A DNA stretch of 64,000 bases from Flavobacteriales bacterium UBA7666 (GTDB taxonomy: Bacteria; Bacteroidota; Bacteroidia; Flavobacteriales_D; Crocinitomicaceae): assembly GCA_002483265.1 (NCBI GenBank), contig DLHO01000019.1:90168-154167 (forward strand). The letters are read 5' to 3'. The position numbers and the translations under genes were made by a program. This document shows positions 1-8,309 of the stretch, piece after piece. The notes under the pieces were generated by a model. That model saw only the letters and a program-made list of their open reading frames with translations. It was not told where the DNA came from and ran no database searches. Every line of letters begins with the position of its first letter. The stretch's first letter is position 1.

Positions 1-397
1 TAGTAATTCCGGTATTCATGTAATCATACTTGAAAGTCAATTTCGGAAGGTGTGTTGTTGCTAAATCGTCTAACTTCAATTTGCCGTCGTTTTGAAGTTG
101 ACCCAAAATAGCAGCTGTAAATGCTTTAGTGGAAGAACCGATTGCAAACAAGGTATTGGGTGTTACCGGTTTTTTGTTCTCCAAATCGCGGTATCCGAAA
201 CCTTTTGAATAAATGATTTTGTCTTTGTAAACAACTGCAACCGAATATCCGGCTACTTTTTGGTCTGCAAGCACTTTTTCCAATTCTTTTTCAATTCCGG
301 AAAGACGTTTTGCATAATCTGGTTTCTTTTCTTTGGTTTGGGAGCTTGCTGCAAAAGTGCAACTGGTTGCAAGTAAAAGGGTAAGGATTTGTTTCAT
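1..397 (-). CDS. Serine hydrolase, class C beta-lactamase family (partial, C-terminus outside window)
   Basis: Read on the minus strand from an ATG at 397, the frame stays open to the window edge and gives about 132 residues. It begins with a signal peptide (MKQILTLLLATSCTFAASSQ), so the product is exported to the periplasm or is envelope-associated. About 70 residues in comes AIGSSTKAFTAAI, which holds the SxxK catalytic serine-lysine motif of class C beta-lactamases, DD-peptidases and esterases (known for the family). The Tyr-containing second motif and the KTG motif lie beyond the window, so substrate cannot be judged. Peptidase/esterase is as likely as antibiotic hydrolysis. The family call is fairly safe. 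Confidence 0.75.
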   Translation of the reverse strand, partial: MKQILTLLLATSCTFAASSQTKEKKPDYAKRLSGIEKELEKVLADQKVAGYSVAVVYKDKIIYSKGFGYRDLENKKPVTPNTLFAIGSSTKAFTAAILGQLQNDGKLKLDDLATTHLPKLTFKYDYMNTGIT

Positions 398-579
398 TCT
401 AAAGGATCTTTTAATCTGAAGTAAATGTAATAAACTTTAGCAGCAATTCGCTCTAAGTTTCGGACATTCCTAGGACAGAAAAGGTACCGAAAAGTTACAG
501 ATGAAGTAAGATAAAAGTTCGGAAAATTTGGTTCTAACTGAATTTGAACAGCTAAAGTAATTTTTACAAAATGAAAAAG

Positions 580-1065
580 TTATTGCTGAGGCTGTGCTTT
601 CTTCGCTTTTCGATCCCTCAAAATTGAAAGTAATATATTCAGACCAAAAATAATCTGTGCGCTGAGCAGCACGTAAACTGCATAGACCGTCCATTGAATC
701 CAATTGAAGGTAGCTTCAGGCTGATTTTGAAGCTCATCCGCAATGTTTTGATCCGTATAATTTGGAGGTGCAATTTGTTGTTGAGAACCAAAATAGATGA
801 CTATTAAACTCAGGATAGTAAGTGAAAAATGCGTTCCAAAAAGGTATTTATTCATGGGTTTCCCGCTGAGCTCGAAAGTCAGGGCGATTCCTGCAAAAAG
901 GAAAAAGAAGAATGCAAGTGCCAGCCAAACAATGGTTTTCGGGAGAACAAAATAAACCTCTTTCAATGAAATGCTAAGAAATTCGGATCGTTGAAAGAAA
1001 GCAAGGGTTACGAATACGAGAACCGTGAGGAAGTAAACGATGGATATAGAATAAGCTCTTATCAT
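580..1065 (-). CDS. Four-helix integral membrane protein of unknown function
   Basis: 161 residues from an ATG at 1065. Four hydrophobic segments are visible at roughly residues 7-25, 40-63, 73-92 and 124-148, with a polar loop (about 93-123) between the third and fourth and a basic tail (RDRKAKKAQPQQ). No catalytic motif is recognisable. It stands alone between the serine hydrolase and a lipoprotein on the same strand, with gaps of about 90-180 bp on each side, so it is probably its own transcription unit. I do not recognise the family. Confidence 0.7.
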   Translation of the reverse strand: MIRAYSISIVYFLTVLVFVTLAFFQRSEFLSISLKEVYFVLPKTIVWLALAFFFFLFAGIALTFELSGKPMNKYLFGTHFSLTILSLIVIYFGSQQQIAPPNYTDQNIADELQNQPEATFNWIQWTVYAVYVLLSAQIIFGLNILLSILRDRKAKKAQPQQ

Positions 1066-1155
1066 AATTTTATGGAGTTATCAAAGTTTACGGCTTTAAT
1101 GGCAGAATTGCTGGGAACACATGTGTGTTCATTCCTATAAGGTAGTCAAAAAATT

Positions 1156-1914
1156 TCAATCAAACGGCGCAAAACTTACGATTTTCCATTCTCTGTTTAC
1201 CTTTTCCAGTATAGGGTGGGGATCAGCTGAAAGTATCAATTGCTCTGATTTAACAAAACCGGTAATCTTTTTATCGATTGTTTGTATTTCAATAAAATTG
1301 CTTCCAGGATCGATAATCTTTACAACCTCATAGGATAATAAGGCAATTTTTTTGGCATTTGGAAGTGGTTTTTGATAGACATCAGTCTCGGGAGAAATGC
1401 AAATTGCTGTGACATACCAATCAAAATCAAAATCCATGTTTTGAAAGAACCGGTTGGATTGAGCATAAGGAAATCGAAATTCTTTTTTATTGTCATCCCA
1501 TGCACCTCCTAATGTCATATATCGCTGCATAGTTGCCCAAAATTTTGATCTTTCCGGCTGTTTATTCAATTTCCATTCTTCAAGGAAAGTTTCTAGTCCG
1601 TACATGCCACCTCCCCAACTCACCACAATTCCTGTGTCCAAACAAGTAATCAATCCATCCGTGTCTTTTTGCTTTGTAATTTTCTTTAGCCTTTCAACGA
1701 ATGCTTGTAAGGATTTGTCTTCAGCACTTTCATCAACAGGTAGAATCCGGAATTTGCCTGGATGGATTTTCAATTCTTCCGGTTTCAGATTAGTATTGGC
1801 ATCCGCAGTTTCCGTTATTTGTTCCTTGTCAGTTGTTTTATCCGCAACCTTGTTAGGGTTTCCGGAACAGGAACAACCGATCAAAAGAATGCTTAAATAG
1901 TTAATTGATTTCAA
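1156..1914 (-). CDS. Lipoprotein of unknown function with a possible SH3-like C-terminus
   Basis: 252 residues from a TTG start at 1914. No upstream ATG fits, and the TTG start gives a clean signal with lipobox LLIGC (Cys about residue 14), so it is predicted to be a lipid-anchored envelope protein. The mature N-terminus is a Lys/Thr/Asp-rich linker. The C-terminal third (SYEVVKIIDPGSN, ITGFVKSEQLIL) has the strand pattern and closing 'G-F/W-V' seen in bacterial SH3-like domains; this is an inference from pattern only. No operon partner: the neighbours lie 90 and 115 bp away. Confidence 0.65.
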   Translation of the reverse strand: MKSINYLSILLIGCSCSGNPNKVADKTTDKEQITETADANTNLKPEELKIHPGKFRILPVDESAEDKSLQAFVERLKKITKQKDTDGLITCLDTGIVVSWGGGMYGLETFLEEWKLNKQPERSKFWATMQRYMTLGGAWDDNKKEFRFPYAQSNRFFQNMDFDFDWYVTAICISPETDVYQKPLPNAKKIALLSYEVVKIIDPGSNFIEIQTIDKKITGFVKSEQLILSADPHPILEKVNREWKIVSFAPFD

Positions 1915-2029
1915 ATTTCGTTTTCTAAAGTTATTTACTTCCGGGTAGAAATTACTTCGTTAAATGATCAATCATCAAGAACTGGATCCCGCTTGGTAAT
2001 TCATAATTGATTCATTGATAATTTATGAA

Positions 2030-2392
2030 TTAGTCCATGGATAATTTACCCAACGCTTTTTCCACCGACTCTAAAAAGTTTACCTGTTTCCCGTTGTTAG
2101 ATTCGTACATGAAATCCGTGATGCTTTTTCCGGTATAAGCAGAGAAATTGCCCACAATAACCAAACGAACGCGGTAATTGGAAAACTTCTGGAGAATTTC
2201 GCCGGCCATGCCGTTTTTCAGATCAAAGAAAGCAGGAGTAATGTTCTTTTCGTGAACAATGATGCGGTCGAAACCCTGATAATAAAGATTCCCAAGCAGG
2301 TCCAATCCGTCTTCTTCTTTTTCAATGATGTATTCCTCAGAAGTGATTTCAGCAATGGGAATGTTGTTGATGGTATGTGATTCTATTTGCAT
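2030..2392 (-). CDS. DUF4180 domain-containing protein
   Basis: 120 residues from ATG at 2392. The whole chain matches the DUF4180 pattern as I remember it: an N-terminal beta-strand region, then a D-x-L-x-L-[LM]-G-N-x-Y segment near residue 30 and the hallmark stretch around FFDLKNGMAGEILQKF and RLVIVGNFS. It is a soluble cytoplasmic protein with no signal peptide; the family has no established biochemical function. It stands alone, with an inverted repeat (2406-2489) immediately upstream of the start. Confidence 0.75.
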   Translation of the reverse strand: MQIESHTINNIPIAEITSEEYIIEKEEDGLDLLGNLYYQGFDRIIVHEKNITPAFFDLKNGMAGEILQKFSNYRVRLVIVGNFSAYTGKSITDFMYESNNGKQVNFLESVEKALGKLSMD

Positions 2393-2405
2393 GGTTTTTT
2401 TGTTG

Positions 2406-2489
2406 CCCGCTGATAGCGCAAATTACGCAGATAAAACAATTGCTAATATTAATCAGATAGCAATCTGCGAAATCCGCGGAATCTGCGGG
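2406..2489. repeat. CTGCG-type inverted repeat, copy 1 (MITE-like)
   Basis: The left arm begins CCCGCTGATAGCGCAAATTA and the right arm ends AATCCGCGGAATCTGCGGG. The arms are imperfect reverse complements about 27 bp long separated by about 30 bp of AT-rich sequence. The same arms recur at 3071-3212, and single arms occur near 13172-13200 and 20279-20310. No ORF lies inside. Confidence 0.6.
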
Positions 2490-2519
2490 AGAAAATTGTT
2501 TATTGATTGTAAAAGTATC

Positions 2520-3056
2520 TTAGTTTTTGATAAAACTCAAATCCAAATAGAAATTAGAGTGATCATTCGGGTCGAGGTAAAAGTCTGCTTCCTTCTGAAT
2601 GGCGAAATACATTTCAAGACTTTTTGGTTCCAGATCAGAAGGCCAGTGAAATTGCTTTTTTTCACCACTTATTTCCACTTCAAATTCTAGAATGGTTTGG
2701 ATGTTTTCTTCTTTTATTTCGATGTCGTAGATGTTGTTTTCAATGAAGCGTGAACTGTTCCATTTGTTGCTTTTAATTCTTAGGGTATCCAGATCGATCC
2801 TGTATTTGGTAACGGTTTGAAGCATGTTGAATTTTTTCACTTCTTCTGCGAGTACTTTTTTCTTCTGAAAACGGAGGATAATCAAAAAAACGATCCCAAA
2901 CAAAACGATCAGTCCGATTCCGAGTATCAGCATGTAATAGCTTAGGAAAAAGTAAAAAAGGAAGAAAGATCTGAAAATGAGGATACAGCCCAACAATGCA
3001 AATACAAACGTGGTAATGAGTGCGATTGCTAAGAATTTCTCTTTGATGGTTTTCAT
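2520..3056 (-). CDS. Two-helix membrane protein of unknown function
   Basis: 178 residues from ATG at 3056. Two adjacent transmembrane helices lie at about residues 11-30 and 35-60, followed by a soluble domain of about 115 residues rich in beta-strand-like alternation (YRIDLDTLRIKSNKW, IQTILEFEVEISGEKK). The arrangement resembles a short PH-domain-like cytoplasmic part after a hairpin anchor, but I cannot assign a family. It is flanked on both sides by CTGCG-type inverted repeats, which separates it transcriptionally from its neighbours. Confidence 0.65.
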   Translation of the reverse strand: MKTIKEKFLAIALITTFVFALLGCILIFRSFFLFYFFLSYYMLILGIGLIVLFGIVFLIILRFQKKKVLAEEVKKFNMLQTVTKYRIDLDTLRIKSNKWNSSRFIENNIYDIEIKEENIQTILEFEVEISGEKKQFHWPSDLEPKSLEMYFAIQKEADFYLDPNDHSNFYLDLSFIKN

Positions 3057-3070
3057 TGGATTTTTTGTTT

Positions 3071-3212
3071 CCCGAGGATTACGCGGATCTCGCAGATTAT
3101 GGTTAAATATGGCTGTAAAAGTATTTCATTTTTGTATTGTTCCAACGGTTGTCTGGTGAAATATAATAAATGATCCTAAATGTAAATCTGCGTAATCTGC
3201 GAGATCCGCGGG
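3071..3212. repeat. CTGCG-type inverted repeat, copy 2 (MITE-like)
   Basis: The left arm CCCGAGGATTACGCGGATCT and the right arm AATCTGCGAGATCCGCGGG are near-perfect reverse complements, separated by about 80 bp of AT-rich sequence without an ORF. This is the same terminal sequence family as 2406-2489. Confidence 0.6.
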
Positions 3213-3235
3213 AAAAATAAGCACACAGATTATTT

Positions 3236-3826
3236 TTATACAATAATCTCATTTTGATATAACTCCACCAAATTATCAAAGGAAATCCGGTTAGCTGCCC
3301 GGGCAGAAGTAGAATACAAAACCACCAGTTCAATGGTTCTGTCCTGGTATTGAAAAGAACTTTTGATCGGTCTTTTTCCGGTTGGAAAGCGGTGTTTGAT
3401 TTCCTTACTTGCCAAAAACAGGTTGAACCATCTTACGGCACTTTCTTTTCCCGAACTGCTGGTGAAAATAATCTTGCGGATCCCCGGATTTTCGTCCAGG
3501 ATTTGAAAGATGTTCATGTATTCAACCACGCTCAGGTTTTCATCCAATGAACTATTGTCACTGCGCAGAATGTGCTGTCCCATATCCGTTATGGCTACCT
3601 GTAGTTTTCTCAAAAGATTCTTTCTTTCCTCAACGGCTGATTCTCCGCTTGGGTAGTGCAATTCCGTTCCCGCAATGCGTGCCATGACTCTCCAGAAAAA
3701 ATTGTTTTTATTGGGATAAAAGAAATCAAAAGACCAGTTTCGTTGAGTTGGCGGAAAGGTTCCAACAATCAGAACGCTGCTGTTCTCAGGAGCAAACCAG
3801 TTCCATGGATGAAGTTCTTGTTGCAT
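3236..3826 (-). CDS. Uracil-DNA glycosylase superfamily protein (Mug/hypoxanthine-glycosylase-like)
   Basis: 196 residues from ATG at 3826. The N-terminal block HPWNWF...VLIVGTFPP, then WSFDFFYPNKNNFFWRVMA, carries the catalytic-loop pattern of the UDG superfamily (G-T-x-P-P, then an F-Y-P/N-N segment lining the base pocket). Expected role: excision of a deaminated or mismatched base during base-excision repair in the cytoplasm. The C-terminal loop (LYSTSARAANRISF) sits where the DNA-intercalation loop (often H/S-P-S-x-R) lies. Length fits the family. Substrate (U, hypoxanthine or other) cannot be told from sequence. It stands alone, with a composite hairpin element just upstream. Confidence 0.7.
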   Translation of the reverse strand: MQQELHPWNWFAPENSSVLIVGTFPPTQRNWSFDFFYPNKNNFFWRVMARIAGTELHYPSGESAVEERKNLLRKLQVAITDMGQHILRSDNSSLDENLSVVEYMNIFQILDENPGIRKIIFTSSSGKESAVRWFNLFLASKEIKHRFPTGKRPIKSSFQYQDRTIELVVLYSTSARAANRISFDNLVELYQNEIIV

Positions 3827-3845
3827 CCTCTAAAATAATCATTTT

Positions 3846-4036
3846 CCACCTTTTTCTCATTGCCACAAAAAGGTGGAGCCAAAAAGGTCTAGGCGTGGGT
3901 AAACCAATCGACCTGTTAGCGGAGTATGTCAGAATTTCTCATAAACTCGTTCCTCAAACAGTATGAGAAATTTACTGCCATTTACCGCACAGGTTCCCGA
4001 TCTTGTTTACCTAATCGCCAGTTTGAGATTTGTATA
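3846..4036. repeat. Composite hairpin repeat element, copy A
   Basis: Gene-free. The first hairpin has arms CCACCTTTTT / AAAAAGGTGG (3846-3876). The second has arms GAATTTCTCATA / TATGAGAAATTT (about 3932-3973) around a loop reading AACTCGTTCCTCAAACAG. It ends with CGCACAGGTTCCCGATCTTG. Copy B at 47338-47520 has the same order, the same loop and conserved flanks, but with compensatory base changes in both stems. The rest of the 3827-4169 gap shows nothing else I can name. Confidence 0.65.
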
Positions 4037-4169
4037 AGCTGAATTATTTCTATTTTCTGAAAATAATCCTTTCTGATCGAATGTGCTAAAGTTTATTCAT
4101 TTGGAATGAATTGTTTCTATATGTCCTCTGTTTCTATGTGGTTTAATCTTTGAAGAATCGTCCGGAGCT

Positions 4170-4751
4170 TTAGCTCTTGAGCGTGAACTTCCCGGATTTA
4201 TCGACGCGGTATTTCTTTATGGTTATTTCAGGCTTTTCACCCCAATAACTGTAACCCGTAACTACCACTTCATTTGCAGTTATTTGACCTTCGGTGCGCG
4301 ACATGGATTCGGCAATCTCATCATAAGAAATCAGGATTTTATCGATGACTTGGTAATTTTCCTTGGTGTATGAGACCAGATAAGTCTTCATTTCAGACTC
4401 GGCCATTACAGTAATAACTACCAAATCAATGTCCATTGAAAGCGCTAGTCGGTATCTGGTGTGAAGGGTCTCGTAATCTGCTCCAAGGCTTTTTAGATGC
4501 AATTTGGAGATCAGTTCTTTGGAAAGTTTATCCTGTCCGTCGAAATTGTCAAAATTGGTGGTGTCAACAACCGGTAGTTTTTTGAAGGGAACAGTTGCAA
4601 ACAGGTCGGGCTTGGTTTTTTTAGCACCTTCCGGATCTTTCAATAGTTCTGCTCGTTCGGTCGATTCAGGAGCTGTGGATTCATTGTTACAAGAAAGCAA
4701 GCTGATTGAAAGGATTGCCAGTGAAAGAAGTTTTATACCTGTTTTGCTCAT
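4170..4751 (-). CDS. Lipoprotein of unknown function
   Basis: 193 residues from ATG at 4751 with a standard lipoprotein signal: n-region MSKTGIK, hydrophobic LLSLAILSISL and lipobox LLSC (Cys about 21). The mature part has a Ser/Glu/Pro linker, a charged helix region (QDKLSKELISKLHLKSL) and beta-rich C-terminal sequence. It lies only 10 bp downstream of the RDD gene on the same strand, so the two are probably co-transcribed. No family recognised. Confidence 0.7.
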   Translation of the reverse strand: MSKTGIKLLSLAILSISLLSCNNESTAPESTERAELLKDPEGAKKTKPDLFATVPFKKLPVVDTTNFDNFDGQDKLSKELISKLHLKSLGADYETLHTRYRLALSMDIDLVVITVMAESEMKTYLVSYTKENYQVIDKILISYDEIAESMSRTEGQITANEVVVTGYSYWGEKPEITIKKYRVDKSGKFTLKS

Positions 4752-4761
4752 AGTTTTAGAA

Positions 4762-5367
4762 TTATTTAAACGCGATCTTCGTGAAATAGCCCACGTTCAG
4801 TCCAATAAATATAAAGCTAAGCAATAAAGTCCATTTCAGATCTTCAGTCCAGCGTGTTTGTTTCATTTCCTCCAGAATTTCTGTTGGATCCGATGGTGGA
4901 ACAGGAATGACCATTGTTCCTGCTATCCAATCACCGATTCGTCTTTTCGGCTTGATCAATAAGGGGATGACTTCGATAATCCATAACACAAAGGTAATAT
5001 TTCGGATAAAGCATCGGACTTTACTTGCCGGTTCACCTGTTTTGGCATTTACAACTTGGTAACCGAAGGTTCGGTGCACGATACTTTGTCCACCGAATAG
5101 ATCCTTGTTAAGAATGACCGCTGAAAATAGTGAAAGTTGAATTCCGATAAGAATTTCAGGGACCTGATCACTAACGATTAACTTCGAAGACTGCAAAATG
5201 ACTATCAGGATCATTGAAAATAGCATCGGGAAAAATAGGATGGAGGCCAGGTTTTGTAACTCGACTATGGCCACAGCCAAACGCTTATTACCAAGAATGG
5301 ACTGGGGACCACGATTGACAGTGGACTTGGTGAACCAGTTGAATAATAGAAATCGAATGATTTTCAC
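4762..5367 (-). CDS. RDD family membrane protein
   Basis: 201 residues from a GTG start at 5367. Transmembrane segments lie at about residues 36-60, 70-88, 120-136 and 177-194. The middle shows RDD-family features: a GGQSIVHRTFGYQVV segment, tGEPAS, a conserved Arg before an R-N pair (CFIRNITFVLWIIEVIP) and the RRIGDWIAGTMVI block (Arg-Arg-x-Gly-Asp...GT). RDD proteins are small integral membrane proteins of largely unknown role, some linked to ion exchange. It heads a likely two-gene unit with the lipoprotein at 4170-4751. Confidence 0.7.
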   Translation of the reverse strand: MKIIRFLLFNWFTKSTVNRGPQSILGNKRLAVAIVELQNLASILFFPMLFSMILIVILQSSKLIVSDQVPEILIGIQLSLFSAVILNKDLFGGQSIVHRTFGYQVVNAKTGEPASKVRCFIRNITFVLWIIEVIPLLIKPKRRIGDWIAGTMVIPVPPSDPTEILEEMKQTRWTEDLKWTLLLSFIFIGLNVGYFTKIAFK

Positions 5368-5401
5368 TGATGGAATAGATTTAGGGTGTAAAAAAGAATA
5401 A

Positions 5402-6016
5402 TTATCTCGGATTCATCGCGTTATTCACCAAAATGACTTGCACCTGGAAATCAGCCGACTCATAACGTTTCAAATAAGATTTCACGGCTTTCAGCATGAC
5501 TTCAGAGAAGTGGTTTGACCAGATTGTCCAATACACCACAAATGTGTACTTGTTTTTTGCAACTGCTTGGGTAATCTGTTCTTTTTGAGCAGCAGAAATG
5601 TCCCACAAAGTCGGTTCGTCTGAAAATTTTAGTTTCGTGTTGTTCGGGAATTGTTTGAAGTACTGAAAGTCTTTTGTTTTTAGAATCGCAAGACGTCTAT
5701 AAGGGCCATAGCACTGCGCGTAACCGTTTACGAATTTCCCCTCCGAATCATAAATGTGGATTTGCATAACGGACTGCGGTATTTTGTTTTCCAGTTTCCA
5801 GGTATCCAATGCATGGAGTGGGGAAGAAAGGGAATCTCGCAATGAATCATTCACGAAAACGCTGTGATCTGCAAATACAAACCGGTGCTTTTTTAGATAA
5901 GTATCAACCTGTTCTTGCGACTCATCCTTCGGTTTTTTGGTTCCCAATAAGTGGATGAAACTGCAGGATTGCAGAAACAGAAGGAAAAACAGAATGAGGA
6001 AAGATGATTGTTTCAT
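5402..6016 (-). CDS. Lipoprotein, possibly thioredoxin-fold-like
   Basis: 204 residues from ATG at 6016, with signal MKQSSFLILFFLLFLQSC (lipobox LQSC). The C-terminal half reads KYTFVVYWTIWSNHFSEVMLKAVKSYL then FQVQVILVNN, a strand-helix-strand order seen in thioredoxin folds (WTIWS where CxxC would be), but without cysteines; this is inference only. Its start overlaps the stop of the upstream lipoprotein 6013-6726 by 4 bp (ATGA), so the pair is translationally coupled. Confidence 0.7.
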   Translation of the reverse strand: MKQSSFLILFFLLFLQSCSFIHLLGTKKPKDESQEQVDTYLKKHRFVFADHSVFVNDSLRDSLSSPLHALDTWKLENKIPQSVMQIHIYDSEGKFVNGYAQCYGPYRRLAILKTKDFQYFKQFPNNTKLKFSDEPTLWDISAAQKEQITQAVAKNKYTFVVYWTIWSNHFSEVMLKAVKSYLKRYESADFQVQVILVNNAMNPR

Positions 6017-6726
6017 TTGATATCCATATTGACCAGTTTTTGGTCCGGTTCGTCCATCAGTAAGGCATATTTGGATAAGGTGTATTGCTTTTCATAGAAT
6101 GAAATGTAATGAGCCACCAGTACCCGGTAAGTTTTAGAATCTACTTTCGCTTCAGTGATCTCAAATCCTTGCAGTTCCTGGTTTTTGAGCTTACCCAGGT
6201 TTTGGGATAAGGTTTCGTAGGTTGCATTTAAATTCACACTGGAAGTATCTACCAGTTTCGTATTGAATTGTGCCTTCGCGAAATCGTATTCTTTTTCAGC
6301 CACTAAGCGGAAGAATCCATCCAGCCAAAGCAGGTTGACATTTGCTTCCAGAAGTTGTTCAGGACTGTATTTTGTTTCAGTCACCTGGTTATTTTGCGTG
6401 ATCTTTACAGAGATGATATCGGTTGCTTTTCGTTCGGCTTTGTCCATGTCGCAGAACAGCCGAAAGGCAATGTCGGATGCAAACAGCTCGGGGCTCGACT
6501 TCGAGTTGTCGATAACCGTGCTTTTGCCAACACTTATCCGAAAGTAGCTTTCTTCTTTTCCGTTCTTCGTTTCAGAACCAAAAGTGGATGAAACCTCTGC
6601 AGTTTTATACCTTTTTTGAATGTATTTGTTTATTTCATTACTTGCGGAGATGGCCTTTTTAGTTTCAGTGTTGGTACTACACGAAAAGAGCAGGAAGAGG
6701 AAAGAAATGGATGCTAGGATACGCAT
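6013..6726 (-). CDS. Lipoprotein of unknown function, first gene of a two-gene operon
   Basis: 237 residues from ATG at 6726. The signal MRILASISFLFLLFSC contains lipobox LFSC. The mature chain alternates charged helices and strands with no recognised catalytic motif and ends MDEPDQKLVNMDIK. It overlaps the downstream lipoprotein by an ATGA junction at 6013-6016, indicating joint expression and possibly a joint envelope role. Confidence 0.7.
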   Translation of the reverse strand: MRILASISFLFLLFSCSTNTETKKAISASNEINKYIQKRYKTAEVSSTFGSETKNGKEESYFRISVGKSTVIDNSKSSPELFASDIAFRLFCDMDKAERKATDIISVKITQNNQVTETKYSPEQLLEANVNLLWLDGFFRLVAEKEYDFAKAQFNTKLVDTSSVNLNATYETLSQNLGKLKNQELQGFEITEAKVDSKTYRVLVAHYISFYEKQYTLSKYALLMDEPDQKLVNMDIK

Positions 6727-7128
6727 GAGATTTTGGGTTTTGTTTCAGATAAAGGTAGAGATTAATTACGAATGCCGAATTCCGAATTCCGAATTATTGG
6801 GAAGCTCTCACCAGTTATGAGAATGTTAGGATTTAATACAAAACACGCTCTAGCGTCTATGCTGATCGCATGTTGCCAATAGCTTTAGCGATGGCACAAG
6901 CTTCGGCGTAAGCATTATAGTCGGGTAATACACGGGTGAACTACGCTTGATTGCCTTATTAAACTACCCAGCCAAATTGGCTCCGCCGAATTTCCCATTT
7001 TCATCCATTAAAATCTCGATCATGAGCTTGATTCCGAATTGTCGGGACAGGTACTTAAACTAGCTTTTGAGAAAACTCTTCCCGATCTTGTTTACCTGAT
7101 CGCCGATTTTAGATTTGTGTATACAGTT
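6727..7128. repeat. Gene-free stretch with dispersed repeats
   Basis: Contains a GAATTACGAATGCCGAATT-type run (about 6763-6800) of the kind also found at 8226-8262, 27841-27872 and 46400-46445. Near 7080-7126 there is a partial copy of the 3' end of the composite hairpin element (CCCGATCTTGTTTACC...GATTTGTGTA), matching 3997-4037. The one ORF overlapping it (plus strand, from 7039) is low-complexity and runs antisense into a better gene, so I see no gene here. Confidence 0.5.
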
Positions 7129-7422
7129 CTATTTCTGCTTCCTGGTCTTTCTTTTCGAACCAATAAATACAATACCCCACCCAAGCAATCCACCGAAAGC
7201 AAGAGTCCCAATAAATGCTATAGGACTTGCAATCGGATGACCGTTTTCTGCCGGAGGAAAGTCAAAGAAGAGCTCGACAGCTGCGGAAGGTTTGTGGTTG
7301 TGGAAATAGCATGGGTCTGGAATTAAACGCGGATAAAGGATTTGATCGTAAATGATAAAATAAGCTGTGATACAGACTGCTATAGATCCAATGATCCAAA
7401 GTGCTTTTTTACCGGTGCTCAT
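7129..7422 (-). CDS. Small two-helix membrane protein
   Basis: 97 residues from ATG at 7422. Transmembrane segments at about residues 7-25 and 65-86 enclose an extracytoplasmic-looking loop with PDPCYFHNHKP and FFDFPPAENGHP; the C-terminus is strongly basic (GSKRKTRKQK), which favours a cytoplasmic tail. It overlaps the upstream gene's stop by 4 bp, so it is coupled to 7419-7754. Family not recognised. Confidence 0.6.
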   Translation of the reverse strand: MSTGKKALWIIGSIAVCITAYFIIYDQILYPRLIPDPCYFHNHKPSAAVELFFDFPPAENGHPIASPIAFIGTLAFGGLLGWGIVFIGSKRKTRKQK

Positions 7423-7754
7423 GGGTATAATTTATAGTTATCACAAACAGAATCAAATGCTTCTCCAAGTTTTAGATATTCATCCGACCAGCCATTTTGC
7501 ATCGATAACTCCTGAAAACCGGAAGTAGGAGCAAAGTGCATCGATAAGGTTCTTAAGGATTCCAATTCTCCGTTTTTGATTCCCTCAGAAAGTTCATCAA
7601 GTTCTTTCAGTAATTCTTCCACACTTTCAAAATAAGAATAAATCAATTCGGTATCTCTATCAATAGTAGATCTCACTACTTCGATCATTTGAAGCAACTC
7701 TTCCCGGTGTTTGGGCTTGATTTCTTTTGGCTTTTTGAAGAGGTTGAAAAACAT
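7419..7754 (-). CDS. Small soluble protein of unknown function
   Basis: I place the start at the ATG at 7754 (MFFNLFKKPKEIK); a TTG four codons upstream (7766) is the alternative. The product is about 111 residues, acidic and largely helical (VRSTIDRDTELIYSYFESVE, ELLKELDELSEGI), ending YKLYP. No signal or membrane segment. It is translationally coupled (ATGA overlap) to the small membrane protein downstream and lies 22 bp after the lipoprotein at 7777-8211, suggesting a three-gene unit. Confidence 0.6.
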   Translation of the reverse strand: MFFNLFKKPKEIKPKHREELLQMIEVVRSTIDRDTELIYSYFESVEELLKELDELSEGIKNGELESLRTLSMHFAPTSGFQELSMQNGWSDEYLKLGEAFDSVCDNYKLYP

Positions 7755-7776
7755 AGTACGAATCAATTAAGCTGAA

Positions 7777-8211
7777 TTATTTTATCAATTTGGCGGGTTC
7801 ATCAAAGAACTCTTTGCGCTCTCCGGGTTCCAATACTTCAAATCCATAGGTGTAGCTATGTAATGACATCCAGTTCCGGTATTCTTTGCGGTAAACGAAA
7901 ACACGGCTTTCCCTGTCGGGATTTAGATAATCGAGGGTCAGCGTATCCTTTTTGAGTTCATAACGGAATTTCTCCCGACCGGCATAGAGGATCTTGTTTT
8001 CAGGAATCTGTTTGGCCTTCAAATCAATCGGGCAGCTCCACGCAGTCTGACCGTCATCCGAATAGCCCTGCCCATTCGTCCCGAAATGATAGAAATTACT
8101 GTAATAGTAGAATTGAGCGTTCCAATCGGTTTTTTCCAATGAGCGCTCGTTGTCCATTTCTGTACAGCCAGAGAAGAAAACAAGGAGCAAGAGGAAGAAA
8201 ATGTGCTGCAT
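7777..8211 (-). CDS. Small lipoprotein of unknown function
   Basis: 144 residues from ATG at 8211 with lipobox FSGC in MQHIFFLLLLVFFSGC. The mature domain is tyrosine- and tryptophan-rich and beta-strand-like (FYYYSNFYHFGTNGQGYSDD, LTLDYLNPDRESRVFVYRKE), similar in style to small Bacteroidota lipocalin-like lipoproteins, though I cannot claim membership. First gene of a probable unit with 7419-7754 and 7129-7422. Confidence 0.65.
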   Translation of the reverse strand: MQHIFFLLLLVFFSGCTEMDNERSLEKTDWNAQFYYYSNFYHFGTNGQGYSDDGQTAWSCPIDLKAKQIPENKILYAGREKFRYELKKDTLTLDYLNPDRESRVFVYRKEYRNWMSLHSYTYGFEVLEPGERKEFFDEPAKLIK

Positions 8212-8309
8212 GGGATTGAAAGTTAATTACGAATGCCAAATTACGAATTACGAATTATTGAGAGTGTGAGTTGCCAGAAGTTGTTTGAGGTACTTACTTG
8301 ATGATTCAT

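Noticed and set aside
7039..7326. 95-residue plus-strand ORF
   Set aside because: Runs antisense into the small membrane protein gene at 7129-7422 and begins in repeat sequence.
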